A DNA stretch of 64,000 bases from Paraclostridium sordellii (GTDB lineage Bacteria; Bacillota; Clostridia; Peptostreptococcales; Peptostreptococcaceae), in the NCBI RefSeq assembly GCF_000953675.1, contig NZ_LN679998.1:2821425-2885424 (forward strand). Direction: 5' to 3'. Below, piece after piece: positions 35,765 through 43,963 of the stretch. Made by a program: the position numbers and the translations under genes. Position 1 is the first letter of the stretch, and each line of letters starts with the position of its first letter. The notes under the pieces are model-generated. The model did not search any database, was not told the DNA's origin, and saw only the letters and a list, made by a program, of their open reading frames with translations.

Positions 35765-36546
35765 TATTTATTTTTAGAGTCTATGTATCTTAAAATACCT
35801 TGAGCAATACCTTCTGCCATTTTATTTTGGTAGCTTTCAGTTTTTAATTTTTTAGTTTCTTTTTCATTCGTTATAAATCCTACTTCAACTAATGCTGATG
35901 GCATATCAGTATTTTTTAAAATTTCAAGATTAGATGGATATATGCCTCTATCCCTTGTATTTAAATATAAGCATATAGTGCTTTGTATTGATTTTGCTAA
36001 CTTTTCAGAGTCCACTACTCCATTTTGTTGGTAATATGTTTCTGTGCCATAAGCATCATTTCTTCCACTTTGTGCATTTGCTTCTATAGATATTACTGCA
36101 TCTACGTTTTGAGAATTTGCCATTTTTATTCTATCTGCTCCTGAAACATAAGTGTCTTCGCTTCTTGTTAATATAACTTCTAAGTCATCATATTGAGATA
36201 GGGCCCCAGCTACTTTTTTACCTATACTTAAGCATATATCCTTTTCTAAAACTCCATCAACCCCTTTTGTGCCAGTATCACTTCCTCCATGACCTGGGTC
36301 TATTAAAACTTTAAATTTATGATCAGAATTTTCATTGTCTAAACTGAGATGCTCAATCTCTACTTTTTTCGGTTGGTTATCTTTTACATCATTCTCTTTA
36401 CCATTTTTATCATCTGCTTCAGATACAAATAATAGCTTAAATAAAAATGATAGTGAAAATATAGAAATTAATAATAAAAACACTATAATAATTAACCTAG
36501 ACTTTTTTATTCTTCTTTTTTTTATAATCTTTTTTTTCTTTGCCAT
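35764..36546 (-). CDS. Membrane-anchored amidase_3 protein with altered zinc ligand
   Basis: A very basic N-terminus and one membrane segment (residues 18-41) anchor an N-acetylmuramoyl-L-alanine amidase (amidase_3) domain outside the cell. Zinc ligands His86 (DPGHGG) and Glu101 are present, and the catalytic Glu lies in ALVEVGFITN near 218. The third ligand, normally His in SIHAN, is Glu155 here (SIEAN; codon GAA, read directly). The enzyme may bind metal differently, or may be inactive. It is located upstream of the camA group and downstream of the cis-prenyltransferase gene. Confidence 0.9.
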   Translation of the reverse strand: MAKKKKIIKKRRIKKSRLIIIVFLLLISIFSLSFLFKLLFVSEADDKNGKENDVKDNQPKKVEIEHLSLDNENSDHKFKVLIDPGHGGSDTGTKGVDGVLEKDICLSIGKKVAGALSQYDDLEVILTRSEDTYVSGADRIKMANSQNVDAVISIEANAQSGRNDAYGTETYYQQNGVVDSEKLAKSIQSTICLYLNTRDRGIYPSNLEILKNTDMPSALVEVGFITNEKETKKLKTESYQNKMAEGIAQGILRYIDSKNK

Positions 36547-36617
36547 ATATTCACCCTTCTATCCAATAATTAAGGTTAATTTTAGCATTTTTTGTCTATA
36601 TTTTCAATATATCTACC

Positions 36618-37262
36618 TTATCCTCCAAGGGTTATATCTTGCTTACTATACCAATCTATAGCGTCATAAATATGTTCATTTTTAAAATCTGGCCAATAAT
36701 CATCTAACACATAAAAATCTGCATATATAGATTGCACTGGTAAAAATCCACTTAGTCTACGTCTTCCTCCCCACCTAACAATTAAATCCAATCTAGATAT
36801 ATCAAAAGATTGTATATACTCATGTATATTGTTTTTATTATTCCCTTCAGCTGTTGAAAGAGTATTTAAATCCCAGTGCCATCCATAGTTCACTAAAATA
36901 TTTGCTTTTATCTGTCCTTCTTTTGCCTCTGTACGTTTTGTGTACTTCATTAGCTCTTTAGGAAACATAGGAGAGTTTGTATTTCCTATAACTAATAAAG
37001 ATGCACCCTCATTTGCCAACATTTGAGCAGCACTTACACATGCATCTGTAAATGCCTTTGTTTGATACGATGGTCGTTTTACATTATCTGTCGTAAATCC
37101 ATAAAAAGTAACTTCATCTACTCCCAAGTCTCTACACACTCTATATGCCTCAAGCCCAGGATCTAATCCATTGTCATATCCTTTATCTTTTGTAAGCCCT
37201 TTTGACTGAGCCCACCTTCTATTTCCATCTGGTATTATTCCCACATGTTTTGGTATTCTCAT
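36618..37262 (-). CDS. Short cis-prenyltransferase (UppS family)
   Basis: The protein makes a Z-prenyl diphosphate from isopentenyl diphosphate. PDGNRRWA with the catalytic Asp12, FYGFTTDNVKRP near 60, and the C-terminal IVRWGGRRRLSGFLPVQSIY are the family motifs. At 214 aa it is shorter than typical UppS (about 250), and it has DGNRRW rather than DGNGRW, so it may be a second, divergent enzyme rather than the main undecaprenyl diphosphate synthase. I start it at the ATG at 37262, after GAGGTG; a longer frame lacks a ribosome site. Confidence 0.88.
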   Translation of the reverse strand: MRIPKHVGIIPDGNRRWAQSKGLTKDKGYDNGLDPGLEAYRVCRDLGVDEVTFYGFTTDNVKRPSYQTKAFTDACVSAAQMLANEGASLLVIGNTNSPMFPKELMKYTKRTEAKEGQIKANILVNYGWHWDLNTLSTAEGNNKNNIHEYIQSFDISRLDLIVRWGGRRRLSGFLPVQSIYADFYVLDDYWPDFKNEHIYDAIDWYSKQDITLGG

Positions 37263-37471
37263 TATAATCACCTCTTGAGTGTGATTATTTCCATATAATA
37301 AAATTTTACACATTTTTCTTTGTTTTATTAATTTTGTTTTCTCTTGTAAGTAAATTCATTTTTTTGATCTATCTTAAACTGTAAAGACTAGTAATTTTTA
37401 AACTTAACTTTGTAAATAAAATTAATAAATATAAACAATATTTAAATATAATAAAATATATATTCATTCTA

Positions 37472-37509
37472 ACTAAAAATCTGACTTTAATTAAAGTCAG
37501 ATTTTTAGT
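37472..37509. terminator. Terminator of the amidase_6-like gene
   Basis: A perfect 38-base palindrome, ACTAAAAATCTGACTTTAA and its complement, overlaps the stop codon and has T-runs within both arms. Confidence 0.85.
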
Positions 37510-38023
37510 AATACCCTAAAATTTTAATATATTTTCTTTCTCCTATCTTTTCACTTAAAGGAAAATCAAGTAAGTCCTCTGTATGCTGACATATGAGATA
37601 ATCTATTAAATAGTTTCTATCATCTAAAATTACCTCCGTTACTATCATTGTGTGATAAGCTTTACCTTGATATATAAGTTGTATAATATCGCCTAATTCA
37701 AGTTCGTTATATTCTGCAATTACTGCATATATTCCTTTATTTTGAGTATTATCATTATTATTATTTAATATATATCTACCAAATGGATCTGCCGCTGTCC
37801 ACGATGGAGTTCTGCTTGAATCACTATACCAGTACCATTTTTGAAGCTCATCTTTACCTTCATGATCAAAAGGTATTCCTCCTGCATGTATACATTGAGA
37901 TATATAGTTTGTGCAATCTCCTCCCCACGGATCATAATCTTTATACTTTGGATTTCTGTATAAAGCCCACATTCTAGCATATTCTACAGCTAAGTTTCTG
38001 TTATATTCTTTTAGTTGCCTCAT
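37505..38023 (-). CDS. Amidase_6-like (CHAP/NlpC-type) cysteine hydrolase
   Basis: The 172-aa protein matches the putative amidase domain (amidase_6): NLAVEYARMWAL at the start, the nucleophile Cys in GGDCTNYISQC near residue 36, an aromatic stretch WYWYSD, and the catalytic His in YHTMIVTE near 126. Unlike many relatives it has no signal peptide or anchor, so it may act inside the cell, for example in the sporulating cell compartment; that is speculation. Its start directly follows the DUF3298-like gene's stop, so they are coupled. Confidence 0.85.
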   Translation of the reverse strand: MRQLKEYNRNLAVEYARMWALYRNPKYKDYDPWGGDCTNYISQCIHAGGIPFDHEGKDELQKWYWYSDSSRTPSWTAADPFGRYILNNNNDNTQNKGIYAVIAEYNELELGDIIQLIYQGKAYHTMIVTEVILDDRNYLIDYLICQHTEDLLDFPLSEKIGERKYIKILGYY

Positions 38024-38024
38024 C

Positions 38025-38591
38025 TTACTCCCCCATTATTCTTTGAATTGTATACTCACTTAAATAATTGTATATATCTTTAAATTTTATTTCTTTTTCT
38101 ATAATTTCATTCATATTATAAATTTCATATGATGAATAAACGAAATTAATGCTACCCTCTTCAATATAAAAGTTTTGCATATAATCTACATATTCATTTA
38201 ATATTTTACCTGTGATACTGTTATCTATATATTTTTCTTTTATTAGATCTTGTATATTTATTATTTGTTCTTTATTCAAATCAAAATTGTAAGTTTTTAC
38301 ATAGTTAATTAAACATTTATATCTATATATTTCAGAAAATATTATAGATAAACTTACTATATTATTTTTATTAAAATGAAGTTTATAATCTATAAATATA
38401 TTTGATTTGTCTTTGTCTATTTTAAAGTTGTCATTTTCCATATCTATAAAAATATTTATATCTTCCTTTATTCTACTATTTATTTGTTGTATAAAAATAT
38501 CTTTTTCTTTTATATATATTTCTGGATATTCTATTGTACAATTTAATTTATCATTGTATATATTTATATATTTAGTTTTTATATCTACCAT
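38025..38591 (-). CDS. DUF3298-like hypothetical protein
   Basis: The 188-aa protein has the layout of the DUF4163/DUF3298 pair found in RsiV-type and PdaC-type proteins: an early IEYPEIYI...QQINSRI segment and a late NFYIEEGSINFVYSSYEIY segment. Here it has no membrane anchor or signal peptide. It is first in a two-gene operon with the amidase_6-like gene, from which it is separated by one base. GGGGGA precedes the ATG. Function unknown. Confidence 0.78.
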   Translation of the reverse strand: MVDIKTKYINIYNDKLNCTIEYPEIYIKEKDIFIQQINSRIKEDINIFIDMENDNFKIDKDKSNIFIDYKLHFNKNNIVSLSIIFSEIYRYKCLINYVKTYNFDLNKEQIINIQDLIKEKYIDNSITGKILNEYVDYMQNFYIEEGSINFVYSSYEIYNMNEIIEKEIKFKDIYNYLSEYTIQRIMGE

Positions 38592-38673
38592 TTATATATC
38601 CCCCTGTTTCATTGATATATTATTATGTATGTAACTTGTATCAAATTTGTTATTTTTTTATATTCTTTATGTA

Positions 38674-38702
38674 TTGAATATATGTTTATAGTTTAATATA
38701 AT
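38674..38702 (+). promoter_or_regulatory. SigA-type promoter of the LCP gene
   Basis: A -35 box TTGAAT and a perfect -10 box TATAAT with a 17-base spacer. The predicted transcription start, near 38709, lies past an in-frame GTG at 38706, which supports a start codon further downstream. Confidence 0.78.
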
Positions 38703-38741
38703 TAGGTGTACATTAAAAATCATGAGAAAGAAGGGATTATT

Positions 38742-39713
38742 TTGTCGAATTTGAAAAAGTTCGTTATTGCCCTGCTATTGTTAGTTATCTTAATACCAGC
38801 AGGTGCTTTTGGGTATTTATATTTTAAATTAGATACCATGTATGATGGAAGTACAGATAGCAAAATACTTAATAAAACCAATTATAAAGAAGTTAAAGGT
38901 ATAACAAATATTTTACTTGTTGGGACAGATGGTAGGACTTTAGAGGAAACATCTAGATCAGATTCTATGATGATTCTTACTATAGATAATAAAAATAAAA
39001 GCTTAAAACTTACTTCTTTGGCTAGAGATACATATGTGGATATACCTGGACATGGTATGCAAAAGCTTACTCATGCATATGCTTATGGTGGAATTAATTT
39101 ATTAGTTGAAACTATTGAGAATAATTTTAAACTAGATATACAAAACTATGCTATAGTAAATTTCTTCTCATTTATGGATATAGTTCACACTTTAGGTGGA
39201 GTTATTGTAGATGTTAAGCCAGGCGAAATTAATGAATTAAATAAATTTATTCCTGAGTGTTATGAATTTGATAAAAATAAAAATAAAGGTCCAATGGAAT
39301 TAATTGAGAATTCTGGTACTCAAAAACTAAATGGATACCAAGCCTTATCTTATGGCCGTATCAGAAAAAATGATAGCGCCTTAGAAAGAGATGGAAGACA
39401 AAGAGCTCTTATACAAGGTATAATAGATGGAATTAAAAATCTTCCAGTTACTAAGTATCCAGAATTAGTAGATAGTATTTTACCTTATATTAAAACTAAC
39501 ATGAAACCTACAACTATTTTATCACTTGGAGCTACTGCACTTCAAATAGGTGATTTTAATATAAAATCATTAGAGTTCCCTATGGAAGAATATAGTATAG
39601 GGGGAATATATGGTAAAGCTGGTTGGGTTTGGCGTTATAATGCTGATAAGTGTTTACCAATTCTACATGACTTTATATTTGAAAGTAAAATGTATGAAAA
39701 ACCAGAACAATAA
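38742..39713 (+). CDS. LytR-CpsA-Psr (LCP) family glycopolymer ligase
   Basis: LCP enzymes attach wall polymers from undecaprenyl diphosphate carriers to peptidoglycan on the outer face of the membrane. One N-terminal membrane anchor (residues 6-27) precedes the LCP domain, with ILLVGTDGR near 60, SRSDSMMILTI near 73, LTSLARDTYVDIP near 90, and the Arg-rich YGRIRKNDSALERDGRQRAL near 205. I start it at the TTG at 38742, after AAGGGA, because the upstream in-frame GTG lies before the predicted transcript start. It is convergent with wecB and likely ligates a polymer made in this region. Confidence 0.92.
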   Translation: MSNLKKFVIALLLLVILIPAGAFGYLYFKLDTMYDGSTDSKILNKTNYKEVKGITNILLVGTDGRTLEETSRSDSMMILTIDNKNKSLKLTSLARDTYVDIPGHGMQKLTHAYAYGGINLLVETIENNFKLDIQNYAIVNFFSFMDIVHTLGGVIVDVKPGEINELNKFIPECYEFDKNKNKGPMELIENSGTQKLNGYQALSYGRIRKNDSALERDGRQRALIQGIIDGIKNLPVTKYPELVDSILPYIKTNMKPTTILSLGATALQIGDFNIKSLEFPMEEYSIGGIYGKAGWVWRYNADKCLPILHDFIFESKMYEKPEQ

Positions 39714-39714
39714 T

Positions 39715-39750
39715 AAAAAATACCTAGAGTTTAAACTCTAGGTATTTTTT
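39715..39750. terminator. Bidirectional terminator between LCP gene and wecB
   Basis: The palindromic stem AAAAAATACCTAGAGTTT / AAACTCTAGGTATTTTTT lies between two convergent genes with A/T runs on both sides. Confidence 0.92.
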
Positions 39751-39751
39751 A

Positions 39752-40858
39752 TTATTTTATATTTTTTATAATAGCATCAACTATATATTTACTTGAATTC
39801 CCATCTCCATATGGATTTGAAGCCTTACTCATTTTTGTATACATTGCATCATCTATCAATAACTCCTTAGTAAGTTTATAAATATTATCCTCATCAGTCC
39901 CTACTAATTTAAGAGTCCCTGCTTCTATTCCCTCTGGTCTCTCTGTTGTATCCCTCAATACTAATACAGGCTTTCCTAAAGATGGAGCTTCCTCTTGTAT
40001 TCCTCCACTATCTGTCATTATTATATATGATTTGTTCAAAAAATTATGAAAGTCAAATACTTCTAAAGGCTCTATAATATGAACTTTTTTATTATCTCCT
40101 AAAATCTCATCTGCAACTTTCCTTACTAATGGATTTAAATGTATTGGATATATAACTTGTACATCTGAAAACTCATCAGTTATCCTTTTTATAGCTCTAA
40201 ACATATTTTTCATTGGCTCCCCTAAGTTTTCTCTCCTATGAGCGGTTAACATTATTATTCTATCCGACTCTATTTTATCAAGTAGCGGATTTGAATAATC
40301 TTTTTTTATAGTCGTTTTTAGTGCATCTATAGCAGTATTTCCTGTTATATATATATCTTTTTCACTTTTACCCTCTATAACTAAATTATATTTTGATGAT
40401 TTGGTTGGTGTAAAATGCATATCTGCAATAATACCAGTTATTTGTCTATTTACTTCTTCTGGATACGGAGAATATTTATCGTACGTTCTAAGTCCTGCCT
40501 CCACATGCCCTACTAATACCTTATTATAAAAAGCGGCTAAACTTCCTGCTAATGTTGTTGTCGTATCCCCATGTACCAATACTATATCCGGAATTACCTT
40601 TTTAATAACTTCATCTAAACTTTTTAGAGCCCTAGTTGTTATATCAACTAGAGATTGGCCTTGTTTCATTATATTTAAATCATAATCTGGAGTTATATTA
40701 AAAGTTTCTAAAACTTGATCTAGCATCTGTCTATGTTGTGCTGTTACGCAAACTATGCTGTCAATTTCTTTTCTTGACTCTAGTTCTTTTACTAGAGGAG
40801 CCATTTTTATAGCCTCAGGTCTAGTTCCAAAGATAGTCATTACCTTTATTTTTTTCAT
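39752..40858 (-). CDS. wecB: UDP-N-acetylglucosamine 2-epimerase (non-hydrolysing)
   Basis: This cytosolic enzyme interconverts UDP-GlcNAc and UDP-ManNAc, the precursor for ManNAc-containing wall polymers. FGTRPEAIKMAPL near residue 10, VHGDTTTTLAGS near 93, HVEAGLRT, TAHRRENLG near 205, and DSGGIQEEAPSLG near 282 are family signatures. The 368-aa length is typical. With TagA and CsaB nearby it fits a ManNAc-based secondary wall polymer pathway. AAGGAG precedes the ATG. Confidence 0.96.
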   Translation of the reverse strand: MKKIKVMTIFGTRPEAIKMAPLVKELESRKEIDSIVCVTAQHRQMLDQVLETFNITPDYDLNIMKQGQSLVDITTRALKSLDEVIKKVIPDIVLVHGDTTTTLAGSLAAFYNKVLVGHVEAGLRTYDKYSPYPEEVNRQITGIIADMHFTPTKSSKYNLVIEGKSEKDIYITGNTAIDALKTTIKKDYSNPLLDKIESDRIIMLTAHRRENLGEPMKNMFRAIKRITDEFSDVQVIYPIHLNPLVRKVADEILGDNKKVHIIEPLEVFDFHNFLNKSYIIMTDSGGIQEEAPSLGKPVLVLRDTTERPEGIEAGTLKLVGTDEDNIYKLTKELLIDDAMYTKMSKASNPYGDGNSSKYIVDAIIKNIK

Positions 40859-40931
40859 ATATACTACTCCTTTTAAGTTTTATATAAGTTGTAATTAATA
40901 TCGATTCAGCTTCTATATGAATCAATAAATA

Positions 40932-40977
40932 AAATAAGTATATATAATTCTAAATGCGAAAATATATACTTATTTTT
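40932..40977 (-). terminator. Terminator of the FAD-oxidoreductase gene
   Basis: An AT-rich stem, AAATAAGTATATAT / ATATATACTTATTT, with a loop of about 16 bases, follows the gene and has T-rich sequence after it in the minus direction. Confidence 0.65.
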
Positions 40978-40987
40978 AATTATATTT

Positions 40988-42835
40988 TTATTTTTCTATA
41001 ACATCTAGTTTTTGTTTTTCTATATCTTCTTTAAAGTTAGGCTGTATAAAATCTATATACTCACTAAATAATACATATATCTGTGCATTTGTTATATATT
41101 TAGATTTATTGATTTCATCATAAACGACTTTATTTAATATTCCTGCCTCTTTTAGATTATTTAAAGATTTAAAATCTTTGTTAAATAGTATTGACGCTAA
41201 TTTTATAAAATCTTGTTTTGTTATATTATCACTCATATTGTTTATAAATTGATTCTGTTTTTCATCAAATTTCACATTACTATGTTCTTTTATTAAATTT
41301 ACAATATTTTTTATTTCAGACTTATTAGCTTTATCATCTAAAGGTATTGACCCTTTATATTTTGATCCTAATAAACCTCTTACCCTCAAATGTTTTATAT
41401 ACTTTTCAGCATAGTGCCCTTCATATGGGTTTTTAGGCATATCCGAAAATTTCATTTTACCTACTTCTTTCATTTCTTTATGTACTTCATCCATATGATT
41501 ATCTCTAACATCTCTTAAATTCATATTATTATCTAAAGCATAATCTACGGCATGTACTGCTCCTTGTGCAATATTCATTAAAACAGGTACAGTCCTTGCA
41601 CTACCATGTGCAACAACATCAAAACTTGCATTTCTTCCTAAAACTACTACATTTTCAATATTCTTTGGTAACATAGATGATAAAGGTATTTCATATATAC
41701 TATTCCCATTCATAGCATTTCCATAACCTTCTTTGTATGTAGTTTGTAAATCACTAGGATAACTTGCAAAACCAATAACATCATTAAATTTTTTGTGGGC
41801 TATTATATCATATCCATTTAATGTATAATCTCCAACTATTCGAACACCTTCTCTTATATATAATTCTTTTGCAATTATACCTTCCTTAGCATTTTCAAAC
41901 CCTGGTAGATTTTTTCTCATATATTCCACTATGTGCGGGACTTCTTGCTTAGATATATCTATTATTTTGTTGTAAGATTCTTTATCTAAAGGATTAACTT
42001 TAAAAGCTAATAGTGCATTTAAAACTACACTTCCATCATCTTGTCTAGATATATTTAACCCTCTCATCTTCAATAATTCATTTTTAGGAATATATTTATA
42101 CATCTGTGCAAATCCCCATGCGGCATTACCTGTAACTCCAGTGTTTGGATCATTATCATTTTTAAGAGCCTTTTTTATTTCATTCCAATTCACATCTTTT
42201 ACAGAAAATATTACTCCTGCTGCTGCATATTCGTTAGGCTGTCCAAACTCGCTTCTTCCTGTTCTATATTCTCCACCCATTTTTCTAGTATATTCAGCTT
42301 CATATGACCCATCAAAAATATATGATCCTCTTACTTCTTTTATTTTACCATCTTTATTATAAGAAACTCCAACTGCCTTTTTATTATTGTTTTTGTCAAC
42401 TATAGGTGTTATATCTGTTACACCTTTTACTAAACTTATATTATTGTTTTTTACTACTTCATTAAAAAATTCTTGAGTTTTCTTAAGGTCTAAATTGTGC
42501 CCATTACTTGCACTATTATAAAACTCAGTAAAAAATCCTTCATGAAGTATTTCATCTCCATTAACATAGTTTAAATCTAGTGCCGTTAGCATTCCTTCAG
42601 TAAACAGTCCTCCTAAATTATTGTCTTGTGTAATCATATCAACATGGTACCCAAGCCTAGCAGCTGTTACGGCTGCTGTTATAGATTCAGGCTCACTTCC
42701 TAAAACGATAATACTTTTATTTTTATTTTCTTCAGATTGAGTTATCATTTTATTTTTATTTTCTTTATTTAAAATAAAAATACCAATTAATACAATGACA
42801 ATTATAACTGATAATATCCCTAAAATTTTTTTCAC
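40988..42835 (-). CDS. Membrane-anchored FAD-dependent oxidoreductase
   Basis: An N-terminal membrane segment or uncleaved signal (residues 3-22) precedes an FAD-dependent oxidoreductase domain: VLGSEPESITAAVTAARLG near 44 replaces the usual GxGxxG, followed by NLGGLFTEGMLTALD near 77, and VVLGRNASFDVVAHGSARTVP near 400. The last 180 residues are helical and open with HYAEKYIKHLRVRGLLG, which resembles a degenerate SLH repeat. The GTG start follows AAGGG at 11 bases. It sits 40 bases after csaB, in the same operon. Substrate unknown; an extracytoplasmic flavoenzyme acting near wall polymer assembly is possible. Confidence 0.85.
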   Translation of the reverse strand: MKKILGILSVIIVIVLIGIFILNKENKNKMITQSEENKNKSIIVLGSEPESITAAVTAARLGYHVDMITQDNNLGGLFTEGMLTALDLNYVNGDEILHEGFFTEFYNSASNGHNLDLKKTQEFFNEVVKNNNISLVKGVTDITPIVDKNNNKKAVGVSYNKDGKIKEVRGSYIFDGSYEAEYTRKMGGEYRTGRSEFGQPNEYAAAGVIFSVKDVNWNEIKKALKNDNDPNTGVTGNAAWGFAQMYKYIPKNELLKMRGLNISRQDDGSVVLNALLAFKVNPLDKESYNKIIDISKQEVPHIVEYMRKNLPGFENAKEGIIAKELYIREGVRIVGDYTLNGYDIIAHKKFNDVIGFASYPSDLQTTYKEGYGNAMNGNSIYEIPLSSMLPKNIENVVVLGRNASFDVVAHGSARTVPVLMNIAQGAVHAVDYALDNNMNLRDVRDNHMDEVHKEMKEVGKMKFSDMPKNPYEGHYAEKYIKHLRVRGLLGSKYKGSIPLDDKANKSEIKNIVNLIKEHSNVKFDEKQNQFINNMSDNITKQDFIKLASILFNKDFKSLNNLKEAGILNKVVYDEINKSKYITNAQIYVLFSEYIDFIQPNFKEDIEKQKLDVIEK

Positions 42836-42875
42836 ACTAATATTTTCCCTTCTCTTAGTTTATGCGTAAACTGCC

Positions 42876-43949
42876 TTAATATTTTTTGTTTAAAATATCT
42901 ATTGCCTTATTAGCTGTGCTTTTAGATAGTTTAATTAATTCACTTGAGTTTTGATTTAATTCTTCTTTTAATGTTTCATAGTTCTCTATCATATTCAAAC
43001 TTAATTTTAATAGACTTTCTGAAGACCATTTCTCCTCAACCGAGCCTATACATGGCTGTTTAACTAACTTTAAAAAAGATTCAATTTTAGGATCGTAAGA
43101 TATTCCTATCATTGGAGTATTTACAGTTGCTGCAAATATCAATGCATGCAACCTCATTCCTATCATAAGTTTAGACTCTTTTATATATAAAATCTTATCT
43201 TCTATATCTAATTTATGATCTAGTATATTAGCCTCTTGTTTCATCATATCTACAACTTTTTTAGATGTTTTATAATCATGTTCTCCATGCATAGGTACAA
43301 ATATAACTTTTTTATTAGACTCTACTATCTTATCACATACAATAGCAATTTTCTCTAAAAAGCTTTCATCACACTTATCCCAATCTCTTACACTTACTGT
43401 AATATAATCTTTTTCTTGTCTAGTTTTATTTTTATTTAACCTAGTTATATTCAATCCCATTACAGGGTCTGGAACTATAGTTATAGGCTTGTTTACGCCT
43501 ATTTCATTCAATAATTTTAGTGACTCATTATCTCTAAGAGTGATATATTCAACATTATTTAAAACTTTATTTATTATTTTTTTACTTTTCTCTTTATTTA
43601 TAGGTCCTACTCCTTGAGCATATATGAAGGTAGGTTTTTTAGCTAATTTAGCTAGTCTAATTATAGTTGTATAGTATAGTATAGGCCTAGAACTTGTTAC
43701 ATCTTGTAATAAGCTCCCACCTCCACTAATTAATCCATCACTTTTTCTTAATTCACTATATATCTTAAATATATTCCATCGATTTATAGCATCTACATTA
43801 TAGGTTTTTTTTGTGTGCTCAACATCATTAGATAAAACTACTATGTCTATAGTTGGATTAACGTCTCTTAAAGCTATAATTATAGACTTTAATATTGCTT
43901 CATCTCCTGCATTGTTAAAACCATAATATCCAGAAATTAATATCCTCAT
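42876..43949 (-). CDS. csaB: Polysaccharide pyruvyl transferase CsaB
   Basis: CsaB adds a pyruvyl ketal to ManNAc in secondary wall polymer, creating the ligand for SLH domains. ISGYYGFNNAGDEAIL near residue 5, ISGGGSLLQDVTS near 74, FIYAQGVGPI near 108 and MRLHALIFAA near 272 match the family. The 357-aa length is typical. It is preceded by the DUF5693-type gene with a 14-base gap and followed by the flavoenzyme gene. SLH proteins encoded nearby make the assignment coherent. GGAG precedes the ATG. Confidence 0.95.
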   Translation of the reverse strand: MRILISGYYGFNNAGDEAILKSIIIALRDVNPTIDIVVLSNDVEHTKKTYNVDAINRWNIFKIYSELRKSDGLISGGGSLLQDVTSSRPILYYTTIIRLAKLAKKPTFIYAQGVGPINKEKSKKIINKVLNNVEYITLRDNESLKLLNEIGVNKPITIVPDPVMGLNITRLNKNKTRQEKDYITVSVRDWDKCDESFLEKIAIVCDKIVESNKKVIFVPMHGEHDYKTSKKVVDMMKQEANILDHKLDIEDKILYIKESKLMIGMRLHALIFAATVNTPMIGISYDPKIESFLKLVKQPCIGSVEEKWSSESLLKLSLNMIENYETLKEELNQNSSELIKLSKSTANKAIDILNKKY

Positions 43950-43963
43950 AAATTTTCTCCTTC

